64,000 nucleotides of DNA from CAYQNU01 sp964419055 (GTDB lineage Bacteria > Bacteroidota > Bacteroidia > Flavobacteriales_D > Parvicellaceae): positions 120,119 to 184,118 of the forward strand of contig CAYQNU010000007.1 of NCBI GenBank assembly GCA_964419055.1, read 5' to 3'. Position numbers and translations under genes: made by a program. The notes under the pieces were generated by a model that saw only the letters and a program-made list of their open reading frames with translations, was not told the origin of the DNA and ran no database searches. Positions within the stretch are counted from its first letter, which is position 1; every line of letters starts with the position of its first letter. Positions 8,955 through 17,796 of the stretch are shown here, piece after piece.

Positions 8955-10856
8955 ATGAGTGACGCAATAAAACACGAATGCGGGATAGCTCTTCTTAGAT
9001 TGAAGAAACCGCTTGATTTTTACCTTCAAAAATATGGTACGGCATTTTATGGATTAAATAAAATGTATTTGTTGATGGAGAAACAGCATAACCGAGGACA
9101 AGATGGTGCTGGATTGGTAAATATTAAGTTGGATATGAAGCCCGGCTCACGATACATAAGCCGTCATAGAAGTATCGAAAGCAAAGCGATACAAGATTTG
9201 TTTGAATACGTTAATCACCGTTTCAAAGTTTTACAACACGAAAATCCGAGTAAATTAAAAGATACCGAATGGCTCAAACAAAATGAAGCCTTCACAGGTG
9301 AGTTGTTTTTAGGCCACCTTCGTTATGGTACTTTTGGTAAAAATAGCATTGAAAATTGTCATCCTTTCTTGCGTCAAAACAACTGGATGACCCGAAATTT
9401 GGTCGTTGCAGGTAATTTTAATATGACCAACGTAGATGAGTTATTTGACTTATTGGTCAATATTGGTCAGCATCCTAAGGAAATGTCTGATACCGTCACC
9501 ATAATGGAAAAAATTGGTCATTATTTGGATGAAGAAAATCAACGATTGTTTGACAAATATAAAACATTAGGATACGGATATCAGGAAATAACAGATTTGA
9601 TTGCGAAAAATTTGGATATTCAAAATATCCTTACTCAAGCAGCTATGGATTGGGATGGAGGGTATGCTATGGCAGGGTTGATTGGTCATGGCGATGCTTT
9701 TGTATTGAGAGATCCTAGTGGAATACGTCCAGCATTTTGGTATGAAGATGATGAGATTTTAGTGGTAGCTTCGGAGCGACCAGTGATACAAACAGCCTTT
9801 AAATTGAAATGGGAACAAATCAAAGAGATTAAACCGGGTCACGCCTTGGTTATTAAAAAAGATTGTTCAGTTAGTGAGGTTATGGTGCGCAAACCATTAG
9901 TGCCTAAACATTGTTCATTTGAACGTATTTATTTTTCTCGAGGGACAGACAAAGATATTTATCAAGAGCGTTTGGAATTGGGACGTTTGGTTACACCCAA
10001 AGTGATGGAGGCTATTGATTATGATTTAAAAAATACCGTTTTTTCATTCATTCCTAATACGGCTGAAACAGCCTATTATGGTATGTTAAAAGCTACCGAA
10101 GATTACTTGAATGATGTGAAAATCAGAAAAATTCAAGGTTTAGGAACCGATAGTACACCAGAGCGAATCAAAGAAATTTTAACCATTCGTACACGTATTG
10201 AGAAAATAATGGTTAAAGACGCAAAGTTACGTACCTTCATTACTCAAGATGACTCTCGCGATGAAATGGTAGCGCATGTTTATGACATCACTTATGGCTC
10301 CATAAGAAGAAACCAAGATAATATCGTTATTCTGGATGATTCTATCGTAAGAGGTACCACGCTTAAACAAAGTGTATTGAGAATATTGGATCGTTTAGAC
10401 CCAAAGTTAATTGTGGTAGTTTCTTCAGCTCCTCAAATTCGTTATCCTGATTGTTATGGAATAGATATGGCAAAACTGGGCGATTTTATTGCCTTTCAAG
10501 CGGCCATTAAATTATTGGAAGATAGAGACATGTTGGGCTTATTGGATGAAGTGTATGCCAAGTGTAAAGCGCAAGAAAAATTACCCAAAGAACAAATTAA
10601 AAACTACGTAAAAGAAGTGTATGCACCGTTTACGGAGCAAGAAATATCAGATAAAGTTGGTGAATTGCTTAAACATGAAACGGTAAAAGCCGAAGTAAAA
10701 ATCATTTTCCAAAGTATTGATAGTTTACATCAAGCTTGTCCAAACCATACAGGAGATTGGTATTTTTCGGGAGATTACCCAACACCAGGAGGTAACAAAG
10801 TGGTAAACAAGGCTTTTATCAACTATATGGAAGGGGTGAATGTAAGGGCTTATTAG
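8955..10856 (+). CDS. purF: Amidophosphoribosyltransferase (long Bacteroidota form)
   Basis: A 633-residue glutamine-PRPP amidotransferase catalysing the first committed step of purine synthesis. The N-terminus MSDAIKHEC has the Ntn-hydrolase nucleophile at Cys9, implying removal of an 8-residue propeptide. The glutaminase domain includes 'QHNRGQDGAG' and 'LGHLRYGTFG'. The PRPP-binding loop 'VILDDSIVRGTT' lies at 458-469. The protein is about 130 residues longer than E. coli PurF; extra length in the glutaminase region and C-terminus is usual for Bacteroidota homologues. No other pur genes are adjacent, so it appears to be transcribed alone from a perfect -7 box. Confidence 0.93.
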   Translation: MSDAIKHECGIALLRLKKPLDFYLQKYGTAFYGLNKMYLLMEKQHNRGQDGAGLVNIKLDMKPGSRYISRHRSIESKAIQDLFEYVNHRFKVLQHENPSKLKDTEWLKQNEAFTGELFLGHLRYGTFGKNSIENCHPFLRQNNWMTRNLVVAGNFNMTNVDELFDLLVNIGQHPKEMSDTVTIMEKIGHYLDEENQRLFDKYKTLGYGYQEITDLIAKNLDIQNILTQAAMDWDGGYAMAGLIGHGDAFVLRDPSGIRPAFWYEDDEILVVASERPVIQTAFKLKWEQIKEIKPGHALVIKKDCSVSEVMVRKPLVPKHCSFERIYFSRGTDKDIYQERLELGRLVTPKVMEAIDYDLKNTVFSFIPNTAETAYYGMLKATEDYLNDVKIRKIQGLGTDSTPERIKEILTIRTRIEKIMVKDAKLRTFITQDDSRDEMVAHVYDITYGSIRRNQDNIVILDDSIVRGTTLKQSVLRILDRLDPKLIVVVSSAPQIRYPDCYGIDMAKLGDFIAFQAAIKLLEDRDMLGLLDEVYAKCKAQEKLPKEQIKNYVKEVYAPFTEQEISDKVGELLKHETVKAEVKIIFQSIDSLHQACPNHTGDWYFSGDYPTPGGNKVVNKAFINYMEGVNVRAY

Positions 10857-10896
10857 AAATAGCTTAAAAACTATATGTATAAATCGTTAGAATCAA

Positions 10897-11688
10897 ATGA
10901 AAATTCAGATTTATAAATTTGAAAAACCAAGTATTTGTATTCAAGAAATTATTGAATTAAAATCTGATAATAAAAACGATGTACAAACACATTTTGTTCC
11001 ACCGATTGGCAGTCCCGAAATTATATTATATATTAGAAAAAAACAGCAAATTAAGAATACCAATTGTATTAATGGTTTTATTAAAGGACAGTATATAACT
11101 CCACAAAAAATTGATTTTAAACCGTCCTATCATTTTATTTCTATAAGACTTTATCCTTTTGGTTTAAAACAACTTTTTAACTTAAATTCATCAGAATTTA
11201 ATAATTCAGTAATTGATTTAAATAGTTATCCTATTTTTGAATATTTAGAAAAATTAATTCAAAATTGTGATAAAGTAGATATCGAATTAGTTAAAAAAAT
11301 AACTTTTTTTATTGAACAATTTCCACTTAATTATATTTCTAATTCAACCTTATCACTTATTAAGGAAATAAATAAAACAGACAAAAATACAATTAAATCG
11401 ATTGTTAAAGAATTAGGAATTAATATAAGGACTGCACAAAGAAATTTTAAAAATGAAGTTGGATTAACACTTAAAGAATATCTTAGAATAATTAGGATTA
11501 ATAAAATTGAGCAACAACTTTCACAATCTGAGAATGTGTTTCAAATTGTCGCAGATTTCAATTTTACAGATCAATCTCATTTGGTAAAAGAATTTAAACA
11601 GTTACGAAATTACACTCCAAATGAAATGATAAAGAAAAAACTTTTTCTTTCAGATCAACTTGTTAAACCTGATTTTGTACAAATTTAA
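10897..11688 (+). CDS. AraC-family transcriptional regulator
   Basis: A 263-residue protein. The C-terminal ~90 residues form an AraC-type double helix-turn-helix: 'IKSIVKELGINIRTAQRNFKNEVGLTL' for the first HTH and 'VFQIVADFNFTDQSHLVKEFKQ' for the second. The N-terminal ~150 residues begin with a cupin-like sensing domain often found with this HTH in Bacteroidota ('PPIGSPEIILYI'). Base composition is more A/T-rich than the flanking purF. The methyltransferase-like gene 75 bp downstream is a plausible target. The ligand is unknown. Confidence 0.85.
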   Translation: MKIQIYKFEKPSICIQEIIELKSDNKNDVQTHFVPPIGSPEIILYIRKKQQIKNTNCINGFIKGQYITPQKIDFKPSYHFISIRLYPFGLKQLFNLNSSEFNNSVIDLNSYPIFEYLEKLIQNCDKVDIELVKKITFFIEQFPLNYISNSTLSLIKEINKTDKNTIKSIVKELGINIRTAQRNFKNEVGLTLKEYLRIIRINKIEQQLSQSENVFQIVADFNFTDQSHLVKEFKQLRNYTPNEMIKKKLFLSDQLVKPDFVQI

Positions 11689-11763
11689 TAAATGTCGCTT
11701 TTTTACAATAAAGATGTTTTGCATTAAACTACTTTTGTTAAATGAATATGTAAATAATTGACT

Positions 11764-12537
11764 ATGAAAAGATTTCACGCTTTAGAATGGGAGGATTTGA
11801 AATGGTTTCCAAACAGCTGGAGAGATTTCGGTACAGACTATTTAAGATTTATTGCAACAAAATTTGACATTTACAAACCTGTTTTACCTTTGATTCAAAA
11901 AGGAATTGATAAAAGTAATAATCAAAATTGGGTAGATTTAGCATCTGGAGGAGGAAGTGGTTTAATTAATTTGGCTAAAGAACTAAAAAATGTAAATCCA
12001 CATTTGCGAATTACTCTAACGGATTATTACCCTAATCATAAAGCATTTGAAAATATTCAAAAGGTAGTACCGGGAGTATTTGAATATGAAAAATCTTCAG
12101 TTGATGCAATATACCCACCAAAAAACCTTGAAGGATCATTCAAAACAATTTTTGGAGCATTTCATCATTTTAGACCAAATCAAGCTCAAAAAATATTGCA
12201 AAATGCCATAAATTCGAATTCTCCAATTGCCATATTTGAACCTGTTGGAAGAAATTTTGTAAGTTGGTTCTCGATGGTTTTAGTCCCTATTAATGTTTTA
12301 ATATTAACCCTTTTTATTAGACCTTTTAATTGGAAAGTTTTACCATTTATTTATATTTTTCCATTAATTCCATTTTACATTTTATGGGATGGAATAGCTT
12401 CTATTTTAAGAACGTATTCTATAAAAGAATTACAAGAAATGGTTTCTAAATTAGAAAAAACTGAAACATATAATTGGGAAATTGGAAAAACTCAAGGGTC
12501 TATGCCTATCTATTATTTAATTGGATATAAAAAATAA
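11764..12537 (+). CDS. Class I SAM-methyltransferase-like protein with membrane segments
   Basis: A 257-residue protein. An in-frame TTG two codons upstream (11758) is less likely than the ATG at 11764. 'WVDLASGGGSGLINLAKEL' at about residues 58-76 matches the SAM-binding motif I (DxAxGxG), followed by an acidic strand end 'ITLTDYYPN'. The C-terminal third has two hydrophobic segments ('SMVLVPINVLILTLFI' and 'IYIFPLIPFYILWDGI'), so it may be membrane-attached. The substrate is unknown; a lipid or quinone would fit membrane attachment, but that is speculation. It is paired with the upstream AraC-type regulator. Confidence 0.65.
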   Translation: MKRFHALEWEDLKWFPNSWRDFGTDYLRFIATKFDIYKPVLPLIQKGIDKSNNQNWVDLASGGGSGLINLAKELKNVNPHLRITLTDYYPNHKAFENIQKVVPGVFEYEKSSVDAIYPPKNLEGSFKTIFGAFHHFRPNQAQKILQNAINSNSPIAIFEPVGRNFVSWFSMVLVPINVLILTLFIRPFNWKVLPFIYIFPLIPFYILWDGIASILRTYSIKELQEMVSKLEKTETYNWEIGKTQGSMPIYYLIGYKK

Positions 12538-12567
12538 ATGGGTAAATACCATTAACACTATTTAAAA

Positions 12568-14517
12568 TCAATATTCAGTTAAAGGCACCCGAACAATAGT
12601 AACCGTTCCGCTTTCAGCATTGCTTTCATATTTTAATTCTCCGTGTACTAAATTAATTCTGCTGCTAATATTCTGTAAGCCTATCCCATCGCTTTTTGAA
12701 TTAGTTTTAAAGCCATGACCATTATCTTCAACAATCATTGTTACAAAACCACCTCTGTTATTCAATGTTAGCGTAACTTGGTTGGCTCCACTGTGTTTGA
12801 TAATGTTATTGGTTAATTCTTGGGCTATTCTATACAGGCTCACTTCAATTTTCTCAGGAAGACGTTCGTCCATACCGATTTCTTCAAAATCAAAGGAAAT
12901 ACTAGCTGGAGACAATACCTTATCTAACATATCTTTTAGCGCTGCAACAATACCTAATTCTTTGAGTGCCAATGGCATTAATTGATGAGAAATATTGCGC
13001 ACTTCTTTTGATGACGAATGGAGATCTTGGCTGATTTTTTCTAACAATTGTTGGGTTTCACCCGTTGTGTTAGGTATGGCTGTTTGCAATTGATTTTTAA
13101 GAATAGTCAACTCTTGCACGATGCCGTCATGAAGTTCACGAGCCACTCGAGCCCTTTCTTCTTCTTGAGCCGTTATGACAGCTCTTAGACCCCTATCTTT
13201 TTCTTCTATGATGGCTTTGTTTTTTTCGGCAGTTAACTTTTTACGGTTTCTTTGTAACCAAAAATAACCTCCAAAAAATACTAAAAGTAACAATGCTCCA
13301 GAGAGCAAAAGTAAATTGTTCCTTGTTGTTAACTTGAGGTCTAATTGTAAATTGTTATTTTCAGCAACTTGCTTTTTATGTTGTTCCTCTAATAATAATT
13401 TTTCCTTTTCTTCTGTTTCAAATTTCACTTGCATATAAGCAATTTGATTAGACTTTTGTTCATTAAAAACGGTGTCTTGGTATGCCTTATATAATTTGAA
13501 GTTTTCTAGAGCCTTTTCATAGTTTTTTTTGGCAGCAAATAAGTTAGATTTATGAAAATAACCCTCTGAAAGGAAAAGATATTGGTTATGAAAAATGCAA
13601 TTTTCTATTCCCAAATCTAAGAATTTTTCAGCGTTTGGAAAGTCATTTAATTCTGTGTAGGTTTTTCCAAGATTAATTAGTTTAATTCCACTCGAAGCAT
13701 AAGTATAATCCTCATCTTCCAAGGATAAAATCAAATATTTAAGTGCTTCATTCCATTTTTTCTGCTTAGTATAGGTATTAGCAATATTAGAACACCATGT
13801 TTTATACTTGTCCCATTCTTCAAAGTTTTTATATCCTTGCAAAGCTATTTGATTATAAAAATGGGCCGAATCATAGTTCTGTAATTCATCATAAACGATT
13901 CCTATGAATCCATGTACTTTAGTTATTAGGTATTCATCGTTAATTTTTTTTGCTTCTTTTAGTGAATTTCGGTGCCATGAAAGTGCCGTTTTGTAATCTC
14001 CTATTCTATCATATAAATACCCTACATCTATACTAGCATCTACTACATTGATACTATCATTTAACTCTTTATAATAAGCTAATTCTTCCAAACCATATTT
14101 TAGAGCTTCAGGATACATGGATTTTTGGATGTAGTAAAGTGTTAAATTATCTAAAGCAAAAATAAACCAAGGATGTTTGTATTTACCTAATTTTTTATAA
14201 GCGTTTTGGGCATAATAAATAGCTGAATCTACATTAATTTCATGAAAATTAAGTGAAGTAAAAAATTCTGCTTGCCCAACTAGCGTGTCATCTTTTAATT
14301 TTTGCGCCTCTGATATGGCTTTTTTGCCATACTCAACACCTTTATTCAAATTGTTCTCTACATAAAATGCTCTTGATGTATTGATGAGTGTTTCAACTCT
14401 CTTTTTGGGTGTTAATTTTGAAAAATCAACACTTAATAGGCTATCCACTTCACTTTTCTGAGCGTTAGCAGAAATGAATAAAAAATTAATAATTAGGATT
14501 AAACCAGCAAAACGCAT
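12568..14517 (-). CDS. TPR-containing sensor histidine kinase, HisKA_3/NarX-like
   Basis: A 649-residue membrane sensor kinase. Order: signal peptide (1-19, ending ANAQ), a region of TPR-like helical repeats to about residue 365, a short coiled coil, one membrane segment ('NLLLLSGALLLLVFFGGYFW', about 400-420), a HisKA_3 dimerisation domain with the phospho-accepting His463 in 'ARELHDGIVQE', and an HATPase domain ending in 'GIGLQNISSRI'. HisKA_3 kinases normally pair with LuxR/NarL-type regulators. None is adjacent; the nearest response regulator (16999-17760) is a LytTR type with its own kinase, so this sensor appears orphaned here. The ATG-to-ATG distance to the divergent gene at 14643 is 125 bp. 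Confidence 0.9.
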   Translation of the reverse strand: MRFAGLILIINFLFISANAQKSEVDSLLSVDFSKLTPKKRVETLINTSRAFYVENNLNKGVEYGKKAISEAQKLKDDTLVGQAEFFTSLNFHEINVDSAIYYAQNAYKKLGKYKHPWFIFALDNLTLYYIQKSMYPEALKYGLEELAYYKELNDSINVVDASIDVGYLYDRIGDYKTALSWHRNSLKEAKKINDEYLITKVHGFIGIVYDELQNYDSAHFYNQIALQGYKNFEEWDKYKTWCSNIANTYTKQKKWNEALKYLILSLEDEDYTYASSGIKLINLGKTYTELNDFPNAEKFLDLGIENCIFHNQYLFLSEGYFHKSNLFAAKKNYEKALENFKLYKAYQDTVFNEQKSNQIAYMQVKFETEEKEKLLLEEQHKKQVAENNNLQLDLKLTTRNNLLLLSGALLLLVFFGGYFWLQRNRKKLTAEKNKAIIEEKDRGLRAVITAQEEERARVARELHDGIVQELTILKNQLQTAIPNTTGETQQLLEKISQDLHSSSKEVRNISHQLMPLALKELGIVAALKDMLDKVLSPASISFDFEEIGMDERLPEKIEVSLYRIAQELTNNIIKHSGANQVTLTLNNRGGFVTMIVEDNGHGFKTNSKSDGIGLQNISSRINLVHGELKYESNAESGTVTIVRVPLTEY

Positions 14518-14642
14518 ACTTTTAAAAAGGGGTTATTTCGATATTACATTCTTACCAATGTATAAACTATAATGTTATTTTTTTTTATATTATATGGAAT
14601 AATTTTTGACATCTTTAGCTGGTATAATAAAACCTTAATCCT

Positions 14643-15104
14643 ATGAGAAAACTTATCTTTTTTAGTGCCTTCATTATTTACTTTAGTTCGTTTGCGACAA
14701 TAGTTTTTCAATCGGATTCTGAAAAGTTGCATGGTGAATGGTGTTTTCAAGAAGTAAAATATTTCAAGCCTTTTTCTTTCAGGTCGATAAATGAAATGGA
14801 GAATTATAATTCATTTAGATTTGTTTTTGAAGATAATAATTCCGTTACCTACTACAATGTCGAGAATCAAATAACTTATCAAGGTAAGTGGCAGATTTTA
14901 TCTGTTCCAGATTATACTAACGATAATGCCACTAATGAAACAAAAACCTTAAAAATTAGTTTAAAAAGTGAAACTCCTGGTGTGGCTGATACTTCATTTC
15001 AACTGGATAAGTTTTCTCTAACCAAGACAAAAATGTATGGTACAAGTAGGGTGGCAAAAAATAATTACATTATGCGCTTAGTAAAAGTAATGCCCGATAA
15101 ATAG
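14643..15104 (+). CDS. Secreted protein of unknown function, lipocalin-like features
   Basis: A 153-residue protein with an N-terminal hydrophobic segment (MRKLIFFSAFIIYFSSFATIVF) that could be a signal peptide or anchor. The following 'KLHGEWCFQEVKY' resembles the G-x-W start of lipocalin-like domains, and the body has repeated strands ('SFRFVFEDNNSVTYYN', 'ITYQGKWQIL'). Family membership is tentative. It is divergent from the TPR histidine kinase and stands alone before galE. Confidence 0.6.
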   Translation: MRKLIFFSAFIIYFSSFATIVFQSDSEKLHGEWCFQEVKYFKPFSFRSINEMENYNSFRFVFEDNNSVTYYNVENQITYQGKWQILSVPDYTNDNATNETKTLKISLKSETPGVADTSFQLDKFSLTKTKMYGTSRVAKNNYIMRLVKVMPDK

Positions 15105-15189
15105 GATAATGGATGTAAAATTAAAAAGGATTTTACGTTAAATTTGTTTTCATTCTATTTCCTTAATTAGGGTTAAGAGACTTATTGTT

Positions 15190-15197
15190 TATATTTG
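15190..15197 (+). promoter_or_regulatory. -7 box upstream of galE
   Basis: TATATTTG matches TAnnTTTG exactly and lies 36 bp before the galE start codon. Confidence 0.55.
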
Positions 15198-15233
15198 CAG
15201 ATAATTTGGGCGTAAGAAACGAATTTTAGATTT

Positions 15234-16256
15234 ATGGAGTCAAATAAAAAACACATTATTGTAACTGGAGGAGCTGGATTCATTGGTTCTCACACCGTAG
15301 TGCAATTGTATTCGGCTGGTTTTATTCCCGTTATTATAGATGATTTCCGAAATTCTGAGCCATTTATTATAGAAAGATTAGAAAAAATTACTGGGCAATC
15401 AATTATTGTACACAATTGTGATTGTAGTAATGGAGGTATGCTGAGTGAAATTTTCAATACCTACAAGCCCTATGGAGTGATTCATTTTGCAGCCTACAAA
15501 GCTGTGGGAGAATCGGTAAAAGAACCGTTGAAATATTATAATAATAATATACATTCGCTTGTAAGTGTTTTGGAAACTTGCAATAAATATGAAGTAAAAA
15601 ATATTGTGTTTTCATCTTCTTGTACGGTTTATGGTGAGCCGGATCAAATACCCGTATCAGAAGAAACGCCTATCAAAGATGCTACTTCACCTTATGGATA
15701 TACTAAACAAGTAGGGGAACGTATTTGTGAGGATTTTTCAAAAGCACATCCTGATTTCAATATTACTTTATTACGTTACTTCAATCCTATAGGTGCACAC
15801 CCTTCTAGTTTAATTGGTGAATTGCCTATTGGAATACCTAATAATTTAGTGCCCTTTATTACACAAACAGCAGCTGGATTAAGAGAAAAGTTAACTGTCT
15901 TTGGGGACTCATATCCAACTCAAGACGGAACTTGTATACGAGATTACATACACGTAGTTGATTTAGCAGATGCACATGTTGATGCTTTAAAAGCTTTTGG
16001 AGTTTTAAAAAACAACCTCAATATTTATAATGTTGGAACAGGAGTAGGAAGTAGTGTATTAGATGTAATAAAAGCATTTGAAAAAGCAACAAATATTGCT
16101 GTTAATTATGAAATAGGTCCAAAAAGATTAGGTGATGCAGAGAAAATATTTGCCGATAATACAAAAATTGTAAGGGAACTCAAATGGAAGCCCAATTTTT
16201 CACTTGAAGACTCTATGGCACATGCTTGGAATTGGCAAAAATCATTGAAAAAGTAG
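15234..16256 (+). CDS. galE: UDP-glucose 4-epimerase
   Basis: A 340-residue extended short-chain dehydrogenase that interconverts UDP-glucose and UDP-galactose. The NAD-binding GxxGxxG is at residues 12-18. The catalytic region has 'SSSCTVYG' at 127-134 and the YxxxK pair Tyr154/Lys158. The C-terminal half has the 'RLGDAEKIFADNTK' substrate-binding stretch specific to GalE. Full length. The next gene starts 4 bp after the stop, so they are probably co-transcribed even though the second encodes an outer-membrane-type protein. Confidence 0.93.
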   Translation: MESNKKHIIVTGGAGFIGSHTVVQLYSAGFIPVIIDDFRNSEPFIIERLEKITGQSIIVHNCDCSNGGMLSEIFNTYKPYGVIHFAAYKAVGESVKEPLKYYNNNIHSLVSVLETCNKYEVKNIVFSSSCTVYGEPDQIPVSEETPIKDATSPYGYTKQVGERICEDFSKAHPDFNITLLRYFNPIGAHPSSLIGELPIGIPNNLVPFITQTAAGLREKLTVFGDSYPTQDGTCIRDYIHVVDLADAHVDALKAFGVLKNNLNIYNVGTGVGSSVLDVIKAFEKATNIAVNYEIGPKRLGDAEKIFADNTKIVRELKWKPNFSLEDSMAHAWNWQKSLKK

Positions 16257-16260
16257 TAGT

Positions 16261-17004
16261 ATGAATCTAAAATTAAAACCTTTTTTCAGCGTTTTGCTTC
16301 TTTTAGTTATTTTGTTAATCAACAGCAAAAACACCCAAGCTCAAGGATTGTTCAGTTATTTTAATTGGACGGCCTATAGTGATGGTCCAGAAAAAGTGGA
16401 TCATATTATAGTAGATTTAAATTGGACCACTTTGATGGATATGCCAAGCAGCATAAATCAAAAATATCATAGAAATATAGGTGCTGGAGCTTATTTATTT
16501 CATGACCATCCAATAAATAAAAAAAGTACTTTAGCTTGGGCTGTTGGTGTTGGATTCAGTTCTTTTAATATTCATCACAATGGTGTTTTTAGATATGATC
16601 CGTTGCCCAATAATCAAAATTTCACCAATTTGGTTCCTTTATCTGATTCTATTAAATATCGAGTGAATAAACATAACTTAACTTACTTGGAAGTTCCTAT
16701 TGAGTTTCGCATTCGATCAATGAAAACCTCTACCGAAGAACGAAAACGATCTAATTTTAAAGTCTATTTAGGTTTTAAAGCAGGTTATTTGGTCAATATG
16801 CACAGTAAATATATTGATGACGGACTAAAGATAAAATTATTCACTTATAATAATAAGCTCTTGTATCATTATGGGCCTACCTTGAGAATGGGATTTAAGA
16901 AATTATCATTAAATGCTTTTTATTCCTTGACGCCCTTATTTATTGAAGGAAAAGGAGTGCAAATTCATCCTTTTTCGGTTGGAATTTCGTGGATGCGTTT
17001 ATGA
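16261..17004 (+). CDS. Outer-membrane beta-barrel protein, PorT-like family
   Basis: A 247-residue protein with a signal peptide ending 'NTQAQG' (about residue 29). The mature part shows the features of the Bacteroidota 'outer membrane beta-barrel' family: 'AWAVGVGFSSFNIHH', 'YLEVPIEFRIRS', 'KVYLGFKAGYLVN' and a last aromatic-rich strand. The function of such proteins is mostly unknown; PorT itself supports type IX secretion, but this one is not clearly PorT. It follows galE by 4 bp, and its 3' end overlaps the convergent LytTR regulator by 6 bp. Confidence 0.75.
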   Translation: MNLKLKPFFSVLLLLVILLINSKNTQAQGLFSYFNWTAYSDGPEKVDHIIVDLNWTTLMDMPSSINQKYHRNIGAGAYLFHDHPINKKSTLAWAVGVGFSSFNIHHNGVFRYDPLPNNQNFTNLVPLSDSIKYRVNKHNLTYLEVPIEFRIRSMKTSTEERKRSNFKVYLGFKAGYLVNMHSKYIDDGLKIKLFTYNNKLLYHYGPTLRMGFKKLSLNAFYSLTPLFIEGKGVQIHPFSVGISWMRL

Positions 17005-17760
17005 TAAAATAGATGCAATTTCAATCAGTTTTTTGTTTATTTCTTGAGCTTTGTCAGCTGCAATAGGTATTTTGTGGAGGTTATTAATCATGACAAAACC
17101 TCCATCTGATTTGATGTGCTCAGTCACAAAATGTAAATTAATAATGTAAGACTTTTGACATCTAATAAATTGAGCGTTGTCTTTTAAAATATCTTCGTAA
17201 TGTTTCAATCCCTTGCTAGAAGTAATTTGCTGATCATCTTTTAAATAAATATCCGTATAAGCTCCATCCGCTTTACAGAAAAGTAAATTATTTAACTCAA
17301 TATATTTAGTTGATTGTATAGAATGCACTGCTAACTTTTGATTGGACACTGGGTTTGCCAAATTACTTTTTAAAATGCTGTAATCTATCGGGGTTTGATG
17401 TTTTTTGTATAACTCTATTGATTGTTGCAACTCCTTTGGTTCAATGGGTTTGAGCAAATAATCTACTGCAGATAGTTTGAACGCCTTTATGGCATATTGA
17501 TTATACGCTGTAGTGAAAATTATAGAAAAGGTTGTGTTTTGTTCATCAAAAAAATCTAGTAATTCAAGGCCACTATGACCGGGCATTTCAATATCTAAAA
17601 ACACTAAATTGGGTTTGTGTTTGATGATTGCCTTAACACCAGAAGGTAAGTCGTTACATTGCTCAACGAGTTCAATTTCGGGACAATAACGCTCCAATAA
17701 ACCACTTAGTAAAGTACGGGCCATTTTTTCATCGTCAATAAGTATTGCTTTAATTTTCAT
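16999..17760 (-). CDS. LytTR-family response regulator
   Basis: A 253-residue two-component response regulator. The receiver domain covers residues 1-120 with acidic residues Asp9/Asp10, the phospho-acceptor Asp56 ('LVFLDIEMPG') and a conserved Lys in 'YLLKPIEP'. The LytTR DNA-binding domain covers about 145-250 ('FCKADGAYTDIYLKD', 'FIRCQKSYIINLHFV'). It is encoded 36 bp downstream of its sensor kinase on the same strand. LytTR regulators usually bind two direct repeats about 21 bp apart. Such repeats occur upstream of the three neighbouring transcription units at 21001, 23643 and 26129, which I propose as its targets. Confidence 0.93.
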   Translation of the reverse strand: MKIKAILIDDEKMARTLLSGLLERYCPEIELVEQCNDLPSGVKAIIKHKPNLVFLDIEMPGHSGLELLDFFDEQNTTFSIIFTTAYNQYAIKAFKLSAVDYLLKPIEPKELQQSIELYKKHQTPIDYSILKSNLANPVSNQKLAVHSIQSTKYIELNNLLFCKADGAYTDIYLKDDQQITSSKGLKHYEDILKDNAQFIRCQKSYIINLHFVTEHIKSDGGFVMINNLHKIPIAADKAQEINKKLIEIASILS

Positions 17761-17796
17761 TGTTAAAAGAGGTTTATTTACTTTTTTATTTCTGAA

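Noticed and set aside
15115..15136. A hairpin GTAAAAT/ATTTTAC after the 14643 gene
   Set aside because: The stem is only 7 bp of mostly A-T pairs and no T-tract follows directly, so it was not called a terminator.
12568..17760. Pairing the TPR histidine kinase with the LytTR regulator
   Set aside because: HisKA_3 kinases pair with LuxR/NarL-type regulators, and the LytTR regulator already has a LytS-type kinase 36 bp upstream in the same operon.
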